DNA of 12,747 nucleotides from Lachnospiraceae bacterium (GTDB lineage Bacteria; Bacillota_A; Clostridia; Lachnospirales; Lachnospiraceae), in contig JAILOC010000185.1 in NCBI GenBank assembly GCA_024691045.1, positions 1 through 12,747 on the forward strand. The letters run 5' to 3'. This document shows positions 1-10,880 of the stretch, piece by piece. The notes beneath the pieces are model-generated. The model had not been told where the DNA came from, ran no database searches, and saw only the letters and a list, made by a program, of their open reading frames with translations. Each line of letters begins with the position of its first letter. Position 1 is the first letter of the stretch. The translations under genes were made by a program, and so were the position numbers.

Positions 1-1607
1 GAGAATTCGGCGAGCTCGAGGCCCTTGTTTCTGTCGATGGTCATCTGGGCACTCCACTCGTTGATGAAAAGAAGGAGCGGGTTGCCCTTCATATCCCTGA
101 CTTTCTTCATGTCGGAGGTTCCGCTGAGCTTCTCGACATCGAATTCACCGGGGTTGGTGATCCATCTGATGTGCTCGTAAGGCAGTGAATCCATCCTTAC
201 CTCGACATTGTATTCATTCTCCATACGGTATTTGAATACATCGAACTGGAGAACACCGACAACACCTACAATGACATCCTCCATTGTTCCGGAAAGCTCG
301 GTGAATATCTGGATCGCGCCTTCCTGTGCGATCTGGGTCGCACCCTTTACGAACTGCTTTCTCTTCATGGTATCCATCAGGTGGACCCTGCAGAAATGCT
401 CGGGCGCGAAGGTGGGGATGCCGTCGTATTTTACGTTCATCGAAGGTGCGCATACGGTATCGCCGATCGAGAAGATGCCGGGATCGAAGACACCTATGAT
501 ATCCCCGCCGTATGCCTCCGTGAGGATCTTCCTTTCATCGGCCATGATCTGCTGGGGCTGTGAAAGCCTCATGGTCTTGCCGGTGGCAACGTGCTTTACC
601 TCCTTATCGGCATCGAATCTTCCGGAAACGATGCGCATGAATGCGACTCTGTCGCGGTGAGCCTTGTTCATGTTCGCCTGGATCTTGAATACGAATGCGG
701 AGAAATCATTCTTCGCAGGATCGATCTCTATCCTCTCTCCGCTACCGCTTTCCGCACTTCTTGAAAGAGGAGATGTTGTCATGTTGAGGAAGTGCTTTAA
801 GAATATCTCAACACCGAAATTGGTGAGAGCCGAACCGAAGCATACGGGAGTAAGCTCACCGGCCCTTACCGCATCGAGATCAAAATCCGCTCCCGCACCG
901 TCCAAAAGCTCCATCTCGCCGAGAAGCTTGTCGGATGCATCGTCACCTATAAGTGCTCTCATCGCGGATTCATCGGATACGGATACAACCTCCGCATTAC
1001 CTTCCTTAGTACCCTTTTCGGTATCGGAATACTTTATGACAGACTTGCTCTCTCTGTCATATACGCCCTGGAAGCTTTTACCCGAACCGATGGGCCAGTT
1101 TACGGGGCATGTGGCAATGCCAAGCTCCTTCTCGATATCGTCGAGAAGGTCGAAGGTATCCATCGCATCGCGGTCCAGCTTATTAATAAATGTGAAAATG
1201 GGAATATGGCGCATTACACAGACTTTGAAAAGCTTTCTTGTCTGTGCCTCAACGCCCTTTGATCCGTCTATTACCATGACTGCGGAATCGGCAGCCATAA
1301 GAGTTCTGTATGTGTCCTCGGAGAAATCCTGGTGTCCCGGAGTATCGAGAATATTGATGCAGTAGCCGTCGTATTCGAACTGCAGAACGGATGATGTAAC
1401 GGAAATACCACGCTGCTTTTCAATCTCCATCCAGTCGGAAACCGCATGTCTTGCGGTAGCCTTACCTTTTACGGAACCGGCCAGATTGATGGCTCCGCCG
1501 TAGAGAAGGAATTTCTCGGTGAGAGTCGTCTTACCTGCATCGGGATGCGAGATTATCGCAAACGTGCGGCGACGGTTTATCTGTGCTTCAATAGATTCTG
1601 AACTCAT
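1..1607 (-). CDS. prfC: Peptide chain release factor 3 (RF3), 3' end cut by window edge
   Basis: RF3 is a cytosolic translational GTPase that removes RF1/RF2 from the ribosome after peptide release. The frame is open from the ATG at 1607 to the window edge (535 codons, no stop). G1 is HPDAGKTT at residues 21-28, the switch I region reads KQRGISVTSS near 64-73, G3 is DTPGH at 88-92 and G4 is NKLD at 142-145. SDWMEIEKQRGIS is diagnostic of PrfC rather than EF-G or LepA. Downstream, FKIQANMNKAHRDRVAF and GVVGVLQFDVFKYRMENEYNV match PrfC domains II and III. The E. coli protein is 529 residues and the last visible residues (WSAQMTIDRNKGLELAEF) look like the extreme C-terminus, so only a few codons are missing. 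The start is supported by AAGGAG at 1620-1625, 12 bases upstream. It lies 46 bp after the permease gene on the same strand and may have its own promoter. Confidence 0.96.
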   Translation of the reverse strand, partial: MSSESIEAQINRRRTFAIISHPDAGKTTLTEKFLLYGGAINLAGSVKGKATARHAVSDWMEIEKQRGISVTSSVLQFEYDGYCINILDTPGHQDFSEDTYRTLMAADSAVMVIDGSKGVEAQTRKLFKVCVMRHIPIFTFINKLDRDAMDTFDLLDDIEKELGIATCPVNWPIGSGKSFQGVYDRESKSVIKYSDTEKGTKEGNAEVVSVSDESAMRALIGDDASDKLLGEMELLDGAGADFDLDAVRAGELTPVCFGSALTNFGVEIFLKHFLNMTTSPLSRSAESGSGERIEIDPAKNDFSAFVFKIQANMNKAHRDRVAFMRIVSGRFDADKEVKHVATGKTMRLSQPQQIMADERKILTEAYGGDIIGVFDPGIFSIGDTVCAPSMNVKYDGIPTFAPEHFCRVHLMDTMKRKQFVKGATQIAQEGAIQIFTELSGTMEDVIVGVVGVLQFDVFKYRMENEYNVEVRMDSLPYEHIRWITNPGEFDVEKLSGTSDMKKVRDMKGNPLLLFINEWSAQMTIDRNKGLELAEF

Positions 1608-1629
1608 GTTTTCAAAGATCTCCTTGGAA

Positions 1630-1657
1630 ATAATACTTACAAACTGCTAAATGTCAG
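1630..1657 (-). promoter_or_regulatory. Putative sigma-70-type promoter for prfC
   Basis: On the minus strand a -35-like CTGACA (1657-1652) is followed after 16 bases by TATTAT (1635-1630). Each hexamer has five of six consensus bases. The -35 overlaps the stop codon of the upstream permease gene. The predicted transcript start would fall near 1623, at the edge of the prfC ribosome binding site, leaving a very short leader. That closeness weakens the call; prfC could also be read from upstream. Confidence 0.35.
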
Positions 1658-2946
1658 GCCCAGATGAACCAGATGAAAAGGTATCCCGTCATTACGGCGG
1701 TAAGGGTAAAGGGAACGCCTATCTTCATGAAATCGCCGAAGCCGACCTCGTGTCCCGCCTTCCTGAGCATACCGACACCTGCGATATTGGCTGATGCACC
1801 GATGGGAGTAAGGTTTCCTCCGAGGGTCGCACCCACGAGAAGTCCGAAGTAAAGGAAATAAGGCTCAACTCCGAGTGTTGCGGCAACGCTTCCGAGTATG
1901 GGAAGCATGGTGGCAACATAAGGTATATTATCAATAAATGCGGAAATTGCAACAGATCCCCATACAACTATCGTAAAAAGAAGGAATTTATTGTTTCCGC
2001 CGGCACCTGCGATAAGTCCCGCAAGATCGTCGATAACACCGACATTCGTGATGCCTCCGATAACGCTGAACAGTCCGATGAGGAGAAGCACCATATCGAT
2101 ATCAAGGTTCTTGAATGAGTGCCTGAGTCCCACTGTATCCTTGTGGATAAGAAGCTCGCCGATAACGGTGATCACGGCGCCGGTGATACAGATGTAACCG
2201 TTGATAAGGTCGGGAGTGTTCGGGATAAAGGATGCGATGATGAGTGCAAGGACATATGCGATCATCATGAATGAAGGGAACAGATCCTTGACCTTGGTAC
2301 GCTCTTCGGATGTGACCGGTGCCTTCTCCTTCCTGAACATGAACATCATGATGGGAATGGTAAAGAATGCACCCAGCTCTGTAGCGAAGAACATTCCGAG
2401 CTTGCCGTTCATAACGAAGAAATCGGCGAAGTTCATATCAGCCGCGCCTGCAAGCATGATCGATGTTGTATCTCCGACAAGTGTAGCCGCACCCTGAAGG
2501 TTAGATGAAACTGCGATACATATGATCATGCCGACGGGGGATACGTTAAGCTTCTTGCATATGACCATCGCAACGGGAGCAACCATCAGTACGGTTGCAA
2601 CATTATCTATGAATGCGGAGATCAGTCCGGAGAAGACGGACATAAGGACCGTTACCCATAGGATGTTGGGTGCGATCCTCAGAAGCGATTCCGCAATGAC
2701 GTTGGGCATCTTGGATTCAATGAAATAATCCACGATTATCATGGTTCCCGAGATCATCAGGATGACATTCCAGTTTACGACCTTAGGAATATCGGTAATG
2801 CCGAGTATCTTCATATCAGCTACCGGAAGCAGTGACAGTATAACAAATACCGCTGCAGTTGAAAGTGCGGTGATCGATCTTCTCTTGGGAAATGCGATCA
2901 TGAGCACATACATTATCACAAATAAAACAATTGCCGTAATCTTCAC
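1654..2946 (-). CDS. ArsB/NhaD-superfamily (SLC13/CitMHS-like) ion permease
   Basis: This is a 430-residue integral membrane protein with roughly ten to twelve hydrophobic segments over its whole length. It belongs to the ion-transporter superfamily that includes ArsB, NhaD, CitM and the P protein. The family's two-fold pseudo-symmetry is visible: SAFIDNVATV at residues 110-119 and SAFIDNIPYV at 335-344 are matching hairpin motifs from the two halves, and GATLGGNLTPIGASAN at 372-387 is the typical second-half substrate-site loop. The substrate cannot be read from sequence; arsenite, Na+/H+ exchange, citrate or another carboxylate all occur in relatives. The start codon is GTG, with GGGAG about ten bases upstream in the 36-bp gap after the DtxR-family gene. 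That spacing and order suggest co-transcription with the regulator and perhaps metal-dependent control. Family assignment is firm; function is open. Confidence 0.85.
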   Translation of the reverse strand: MKITAIVLFVIMYVLMIAFPKRRSITALSTAAVFVILSLLPVADMKILGITDIPKVVNWNVILMISGTMIIVDYFIESKMPNVIAESLLRIAPNILWVTVLMSVFSGLISAFIDNVATVLMVAPVAMVICKKLNVSPVGMIICIAVSSNLQGAATLVGDTTSIMLAGAADMNFADFFVMNGKLGMFFATELGAFFTIPIMMFMFRKEKAPVTSEERTKVKDLFPSFMMIAYVLALIIASFIPNTPDLINGYICITGAVITVIGELLIHKDTVGLRHSFKNLDIDMVLLLIGLFSVIGGITNVGVIDDLAGLIAGAGGNNKFLLFTIVVWGSVAISAFIDNIPYVATMLPILGSVAATLGVEPYFLYFGLLVGATLGGNLTPIGASANIAGVGMLRKAGHEVGFGDFMKIGVPFTLTAVMTGYLFIWFIWA

Positions 2947-2982
2947 TTTATCTTTTCTCCCTCAGTTAATGTTATTCATCCG

Positions 2983-3363
2983 TTAGTCAGCGGGATGTGA
3001 CATTATATATTGTTTGATTGCATCGAAGCTTTCCTGCGATATATCATGCTCCAGCCTGCAGGCATCGTCCGCCGCCGTTTTCGGGTCGATACCGATCTTG
3101 ACGAACCAGTCCGTAAGAAGCCTGTGTCTTTCGTAGATCATCTCTGCTATCTGTCTGCCGCTTTCCGTCAGCGAGATATATCCTTCTTCCGAAACAGTGA
3201 TATGCCCCTTTTCCCTCAGGTTCTTCATCGCAACGCTCACGGAAGACTTTTTAAAGCCCATCTCACCTGCAATGTCGACACCCCTGACAACAGGTTTCTT
3301 TTCACCGAGTATCAGAATGCATTCGAGATAATCTTCTATCGATTCATTTTTCCGAAGTGCCAT
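2983..3363 (-). CDS. DtxR/MntR-family metal-dependent transcriptional regulator
   Basis: A 126-residue cytosolic DNA-binding repressor of the iron/manganese-dependent DtxR family. The N-terminal winged helix-turn-helix covers about residues 8-70 (IEDYLECI, then DIAGEMGFKKSSVSVAMKNL as the helix-turn-helix). The metal-binding and dimerisation helices follow (YERHRLL, ACRLEHDIS). There is no C-terminal SH3-like domain, so it is the short MntR-like form. Aligned by eye to MntR and DtxR, the candidate metal ligands are Asp11, Glu14, His80, Cys102, Glu105 and His106. Asp11 is MntR-like while Cys102 is DtxR-like, so Mn versus Fe preference cannot be called. The start has GGAGAAGG upstream. It begins 15 bases after the atpC stop with no terminator between, so it may ride on the ATP synthase transcript, and it precedes a permease it may control. 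Confidence 0.88.
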   Translation of the reverse strand: MALRKNESIEDYLECILILGEKKPVVRGVDIAGEMGFKKSSVSVAMKNLREKGHITVSEEGYISLTESGRQIAEMIYERHRLLTDWFVKIGIDPKTAADDACRLEHDISQESFDAIKQYIMSHPAD

Positions 3364-3378
3364 CTTTTACCTTCTCCG

Positions 3379-3819
3379 TTATTTATCCCCGAAGCCGTCG
3401 TAAGGATTACCCGCTTCGGAAAGTCTCAGCATCGCTCTTGCCATTGATGCTCTACTCTGCTCATATTCCTGTATGCTCTGATCCTGTCTGAGCTGCTCCA
3501 TCGCTCTTTTGAGCGCACGCTCAGCCCTTGCCCTGTCGATATCCTCGGGCGCTTCTATCGAATCAACGAGTACCATCACAACATCTTTTCTGACATTGAC
3601 CAGTCCCAGTCCGTTAACTCCCGTCCTAAGGGTCTCCGTTCCCTCTTCGTTCATAAATCTGAATCTGAGAACCCCTTCCCTGAGTGCCATGACAACCGGC
3701 TCGTGATGCGCAAGTATCTGATACGAACCGTCAAAGGCGGGAATACTGAGTGATAACGCCTCTCCGTCAAAAAAGGTCTTGTCGGCAGCTAAGATTTTCA
3801 GATGAAAGCTGTCACCCAT
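3379..3819 (-). CDS. atpC: F-type ATP synthase epsilon subunit
   Basis: Central-stalk subunit of F1 that binds gamma and the c-ring and can inhibit ATP hydrolysis. The protein has 146 residues, close to the usual 130-140. The N-terminal beta-sandwich (about 5-85) shows the family pattern FDGEALSLSIPAFDGSYQILAHHEPVV. The C-terminal helical hairpin (about 92-140) contains IDRARAERALKRA at 94-106, matching the IDxxRAxxAxxRA pattern linked to ATP binding by epsilon in bacilli; the final Arg of the longer motif is Gln109. This suggests that an ATP-responsive inhibitory epsilon is possible. The ATG follows the atpD stop after one base, so translation is probably coupled. It is the last ATP synthase gene here. 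Confidence 0.95.
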   Translation of the reverse strand: MGDSFHLKILAADKTFFDGEALSLSIPAFDGSYQILAHHEPVVMALREGVLRFRFMNEEGTETLRTGVNGLGLVNVRKDVVMVLVDSIEAPEDIDRARAERALKRAMEQLRQDQSIQEYEQSRASMARAMLRLSEAGNPYDGFGDK

Positions 3820-3820
3820 A

Positions 3821-6131
<2,311 letters not shown>

Positions 6132-6135
6132 ATCA

Positions 6136-7908
<1,773 letters not shown>

Positions 7909-7922
7909 ACCCTTAATCCCCC

Positions 7923-8399
7923 TTACTTAGCCTGCTCCAGGAATCTGTCGTAAAGCTGTTTATCCATTTCTTCGCTCTGATCGGCAGTTACGATCCTCTC
8001 GGCAGCCTTTGCCACCATATCGGTGATCTCCTGATTTGCCTTACGGAGCCTGAGCTGTCTTTCTTCCTCAGCTTCTTTTCTCGCCTGGGCAATGATCTTG
8101 TCCGATTCCTTCTTCGCCTGCTCCATCAGTCTGTCATATTCACCGGAAGCCTGATTGCGTGCTTCGGTAAAACGGCGCTCCTTCTCATTCTCAATGTCCA
8201 TGATGGATTCGTCGTATTTCTGCTTGGTGGCAAGCGCTTCCTCATTTACCCTGTCGGCCTCGGCATACTTATCCTCGACCTCCTGTCTTCTCTTATCAAG
8301 GATCTTGTGAACAGGCTTGATAAGGAAGATCTTCACAATGGCAAAAAGAAGAAGAACATTTATGATGGTAAATACCAGATTAATGTCTATCCTGAGCAT
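7923..8399 (-). CDS. atpF: F-type ATP synthase b subunit (peripheral stalk)
   Basis: Membrane-anchored peripheral-stalk subunit that dimerises and holds F1 against the membrane part. It has 158 residues, the ordinary length. One N-terminal membrane helix covers about residues 8-28 ([19 protein letters not shown]), followed by the conserved [11 protein letters not shown] and then a long charged coiled coil (about 35-140, many Glu, Lys, Arg and Ala). The C-terminal portion ([20 protein letters not shown]) is where b contacts the delta C-terminal domain in known enzymes. There is no fused delta segment, unlike the mycobacterial b-delta protein. GAGG lies eight bases before the ATG. It sits 15 bases after atpE and 14 before the delta-alpha fusion, which may be its direct partner. 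Confidence 0.96.
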   Translation of the reverse strand: MLRIDINLVFTIINVLLLFAIVKIFLIKPVHKILDKRRQEVEDKYAEADRVNEEALATKQKYDESIMDIENEKERRFTEARNQASGEYDRLMEQAKKESDKIIAQARKEAEEERQLRLRKANQEITDMVAKAAERIVTADQSEEMDKQLYDRFLEQAK

Positions 8400-8414
8400 T
8401 TCCTACCCCTCGTA

Positions 8415-8630
8415 TCAGCCCAAAAAGAGAATTATCATAACACCTACAACGAACGCATAGATCGCAGTTGCCTCGGCAAGAGCTCCGCCGAGTATCAGAA
8501 GCTTCATGATCTTGGAATCAGCCTCAGGCTGACGCGCACATGCATCACATGCCTTGGCGGTCGCTATTCCGAGACTTATTCCGGCTCCTACGCATCCGAG
8601 TGCCGCAATGCTTGCTCCAATTGCTACCAT
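8415..8630 (-). CDS. atpE: F-type ATP synthase c subunit (rotor proteolipid)
   Basis: Forms the c-ring that carries ions across the membrane. It is a 71-residue two-helix hairpin. Helix 1 has the small-residue packing pattern GAGISLG (15-21), the polar loop is ARQPEAD (32-38), and helix 2 carries the ion-binding carboxylate Glu53 in GGALAEATAIYAF. Compared with the Na+-binding c subunit of Ilyobacter, the ligand Gln is Leu20 and the Ser after the Glu is Ala54, so Na+ coupling is not supported and H+ is more likely. Oddities are three cysteines, with Cys28 and Cys31 forming CxxC just before the polar loop. A very strong ribosome binding site fits the high copy number of this subunit. Confidence 0.97.
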   Translation of the reverse strand: MVAIGASIAALGCVGAGISLGIATAKACDACARQPEADSKIMKLLILGGALAEATAIYAFVVGVMIILFLG

Positions 8631-8637
8631 TTTTCAT

Positions 8638-8645
8638 ACCTCCTT
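8638..8645 (-). promoter_or_regulatory. Strong ribosome binding site of atpE
   Basis: AAGGAGGT, complementary to the 16S rRNA tail over eight bases, lies seven bases before the atpE ATG. It is the best Shine-Dalgarno match in the ATP synthase genes, in keeping with c being needed in many copies per enzyme. Confidence 0.85.
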
Positions 8646-8661
8646 GGATAAACCTTGAATT

Positions 8662-9351
8662 TTATTCCAGTGCTTCTTTTATATACATGCCTGTCAGGAA
8701 TACGAAAACATATGCCTGAAGAAGTCCGTCAAAAATATCGAAGTACAGCGAAAATACCGCTGGGATCACGGCAGGCACGACGCATTTTAAAAGCTCCATG
8801 ATGACGAATGCGCCGAGTACATTACCGAACAGTCGCATGCACAAAGAAAGCGGTTTGATGCCGAGCTCCAGTATATTGATAGGGGTTACAAGAGCAACGG
8901 GCTGCGTGAATCCCTTGAGCCATCCTCCGATGTGCTTCTTCCTGATCGCTGCTACCTGGACAATGACAATACTCATTATCGCAAGCGCCGCTGTAACATT
9001 CAGATCCTTGGTGGGCGGCTTGAAGCCGAACAGTCCGATCAGGTTGGACAGTCCGATGAAGATAAGAACCGTCAGAAGATAGGAAACATATTCATGCCCC
9101 TCTTCGCCGACCATGGAGCCTACAAGCTCCTCGCCCTTGGTAACAAGCCACTCGGCAAGTGCCTGTCTTCTCGATATGTTTTTAACCCTGAGGCCGGCTG
9201 TAAGAATAAGGCACAGTATCAGTACGATGCCTATGACTATCCAGCTCACGACAACGGATTCTGCGACACCGATGGTGTATCCCGCTATCTCGAACGTGAA
9301 AACGTCATGTGTTTGAAGCTGTTCCAGAACCTCTTCAGCTATCCGTTCCAT
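8662..9351 (-). CDS. atpB: F-type ATP synthase a subunit (proton channel stator)
   Basis: Membrane stator subunit with the half-channels that load and unload the c-ring. Starting at the ATG at 9351 the protein has 229 residues. An in-frame GTG at 9360 would add three residues, but AAGGAG sits eight bases before the ATG and overlaps that GTG, so the ATG is preferred. About five membrane helices are visible. The essential arginine is Arg173 in PLSLCMRLFGN, and the helix-5 glutamine is Gln212 in GLLQAYVF. The E. coli Glu219 position is non-acidic (Phe182), while the His245 position holds an Asp in YFDIFDG, a compensating arrangement resembling the Glu found there in Bacillus and chloroplast enzymes. 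The first 17 bp overlap the hydrolase gene upstream. No atpI or atpZ is present. Confidence 0.95.
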   Translation of the reverse strand: MERIAEEVLEQLQTHDVFTFEIAGYTIGVAESVVVSWIVIGIVLILCLILTAGLRVKNISRRQALAEWLVTKGEELVGSMVGEEGHEYVSYLLTVLIFIGLSNLIGLFGFKPPTKDLNVTAALAIMSIVIVQVAAIRKKHIGGWLKGFTQPVALVTPINILELGIKPLSLCMRLFGNVLGAFVIMELLKCVVPAVIPAVFSLYFDIFDGLLQAYVFVFLTGMYIKEALE

Positions 9352-10546
9352 TTTCTGCACTCCTTCGGTTACTAGCTTCGATCCTTCCGAGTTTCTTCTG
9401 CGTTTTATCTATCCATTTGTCGACGCCTTCGACAAATTCATTCCATCCGGCGTGAACTTCGCTTTTGGTCTGCTTTCCTGTATCCTTGATAAGAGCATTG
9501 ATGACGGTCCTGAAGAATTCCTTCTCACCCGTATCCATTCCCTCATATCCGTCCAGCATCTGGCGCAGGCTTTTAACGGGCGCAAGCCCCATCGATACAA
9601 GGTCGCTGCAGTCGCACGCATCCGCCACACCAAAAACGATGTCTATAAACCTTTCGCGGTCCTTCATATCCATGGTGGAAAGCCACTGCCTGAGAGCACT
9701 GCTTACTATCACCGCACTCTTTTTCAGGCTCTTAAGGTGTTCGAAATCTATGTCCCTGACCACCCAGGAGTAGGGATCGTGCTGTGCAACACCGATACCG
9801 TTGCTTTTTATGACCTCATAGATATTGTCGGTCTCAAAGAGCATGCCGACAAGAGAACTCTGGGGAACACGCTTGATGATCCTGTCCCTGATGCTCTCAT
9901 ATCCGATCTTATCCCTGAATTCTTCCCTGACGGCAGGTCCGTCAAAAGAATACACGTTTATTATACGCTTTTTTATCGATTCAGGCACTAACGACGATGC
10001 ATATACGGACAAAAGTCCGCCCTTGGAGTGACCGCCGACGTAAAACTGCCCGGAAATCAGTCCCGAAGCGGTCTTAAGGTATCCAACCGACTCTTTTTCG
10101 CCGGGTATCCTGTCCATGATTGAAAGGTTGAAATCCTCCTTCCATCCGACCACGTTCTCATCGGTTCCCCTGAATGCGACAAAGCCGGTTCCGTCAATGA
10201 GTTTAAAGGTTATGGCAGAAAACTGGATATCGCGCTTTTTTTCGACGATATTGACATAGTGGGCCATGGAAAGAGAACCGAATCTCTTTCCCGTTGACAT
10301 GAGGGTGAAAAGTCTTCTGTTGACCTTCTCATATCTGGTATCGGAGAAAAGCTTAGCAAAATTCTTATTCTTTTTCAGGGCTTTAATGGATATAAACTGA
10401 TCTCCTTCGTCCGGACCGGGAACCAGCCCGTCGAATTTAAGATATGCAAACTGTGCGAGAATAAGAGCATCGACCTCTCCGAAGGGAAGCCTGTCGAGGG
10501 TCTTATCGCCGAATTTTTCAAGATATTCAAGAATAGTATCGCTCAT
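9335..10546 (-). CDS. DUF2974 (Mbeg1-like) alpha/beta-hydrolase
   Basis: A 403-residue protein resembling the DUF2974/Mbeg1-like family of predicted lipase-fold hydrolases. The N-terminus has the family pattern (PFGEVDALILAQFAYLKFDG, 21-40). The core shows VAFRGTDENVVGWKEDFN (123-140), the nucleophile elbow GGHSKGG (171-177, Ser174), FDGPA (201-205), then VPQSSLVGML and QHDPYSW (255-261) with His256 as the likely catalytic histidine. The acid is probably Asp240 in FETDN or a neighbour. No signal peptide or membrane helix is seen, so a cytosolic enzyme is inferred; the substrate is unknown and may be a lipid or other ester. The C-terminal ~100 residues are charged and helical. It leads the ATP synthase operon and overlaps atpB by 17 bp. 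The ribosome binding site is weak (AAAGAG). Whether it acts on the membrane or the ATP synthase is not known. Confidence 0.82.
   Translation of the reverse strand: MSDTILEYLEKFGDKTLDRLPFGEVDALILAQFAYLKFDGLVPGPDEGDQFISIKALKKNKNFAKLFSDTRYEKVNRRLFTLMSTGKRFGSLSMAHYVNIVEKKRDIQFSAITFKLIDGTGFVAFRGTDENVVGWKEDFNLSIMDRIPGEKESVGYLKTASGLISGQFYVGGHSKGGLLSVYASSLVPESIKKRIINVYSFDGPAVREEFRDKIGYESIRDRIIKRVPQSSLVGMLFETDNIYEVIKSNGIGVAQHDPYSWVVRDIDFEHLKSLKKSAVIVSSALRQWLSTMDMKDRERFIDIVFGVADACDCSDLVSMGLAPVKSLRQMLDGYEGMDTGEKEFFRTVINALIKDTGKQTKSEVHAGWNEFVEGVDKWIDKTQKKLGRIEASNRRSAENGTDS
9360..9365 (-). promoter_or_regulatory. Ribosome binding site that fixes the atpB start
   Basis: AAGGAG, eight bases upstream of the ATG at 9351 and lying within the coding sequence of the hydrolase gene. 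It overlaps the alternative GTG at 9360, which argues against that start and implies coupling of atpB translation to the upstream gene. Confidence 0.8.
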
Positions 10547-10582
10547 TTTGCTCTTTTTGTTTCATTATCCGAAGTTTTGGGT

Positions 10583-10589
10583 TATTATA
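10583..10589. promoter_or_regulatory. Symmetric -10 element, possible divergent promoter
   Basis: TATTATA in the 49-bp gap between two divergent genes. Read on the minus strand it gives a perfect TATAAT (10589-10584), about 37 bases before the hydrolase/ATP synthase operon ATG. Read on the plus strand it gives TATTAT (10583-10588), seven bases before the ATG at 10596, so that transcript would be nearly leaderless. The -35 regions on both sides are poor matches. A symmetric -10 sequence can drive transcription in both directions; whether it does here is inference. Confidence 0.45.
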
Positions 10590-10595
10590 CATTCT

Positions 10596-10880
10596 ATGGA
10601 AAAGAAATGGACTCCCAAAAGAATATGTGCTCTCCTGATAGTCATCCTTCTCGTGATGATGTATGTCGGAATGCTGATCGTTGCCATTGTATGGCCCGCA
10701 AACGCACCCAAGCTTTTTGCTGTCTGCATTTTCGCGACCGTATGCATTCCCATCTGTGCTTATCTCGGAATATGGCTCTACACCAAGGCCACGGGTAAGA
10801 AGACGATCGCCAGCGTGCCCGAGGTTCCCGGAGAGGAAGAGGCAAGAAAAGCGTCAGATGCTGACTCCGAGACTCTTTAG
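10596..10880 (+). CDS. Small two-helix membrane protein, unknown function
   Basis: The only plus-strand gene. From the ATG at 10596 it encodes 94 residues: a basic start (MEKKWTPKRI), a hydrophobic helix at about 10-33, a second at about 38-62, then a short Lys-rich stretch and an acidic, probably disordered tail (VPEVPGEEEARKASDADSETL). An upstream in-frame ATG at 10548 would add 16 residues, but it overlaps the divergent operon's leader and the residues are not a natural protein start; the internal ATG directly before the basic stretch is preferred. Neither start has a clear ribosome binding site. I do not recognise a named family. It diverges from the hydrolase/ATP synthase operon and its last 27 bp overlap the end of the HAD gene. 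A hairpin with T-run lies 43 bases after its stop. Confidence 0.65.
   Translation: MEKKWTPKRICALLIVILLVMMYVGMLIVAIVWPANAPKLFAVCIFATVCIPICAYLGIWLYTKATGKKTIASVPEVPGEEEARKASDADSETL

Noticed and set aside
664..1365. Plus-strand open frame of 233 codons opposite prfC
   Set aside because: Low-complexity Ser/Leu-rich translation typical of an antisense shadow; the minus strand encodes clear PrfC motifs through the same stretch.
1..1607. EF-G, LepA or tetracycline-resistance GTPase instead of RF3
   Set aside because: SDWMEIEKQRGIS and the FKIQANM and VGVLQFDVF segments are specific to PrfC.
8415..8630. Na+-translocating ATP synthase
   Set aside because: The Gln ligand of helix 1 is Leu20 and the Ser after Glu53 is Ala, so the Na+ signature is incomplete.
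9352..9360. GTG at 9360 as the atpB start
   Set aside because: It overlaps the AAGGAG that is ideally spaced for the ATG at 9351.
10548..10595. Upstream ATG at 10548 for the small membrane protein
   Set aside because: It adds an aromatic, non-conserved-looking leader that overlaps the divergent operon's leader region and has no ribosome binding site.
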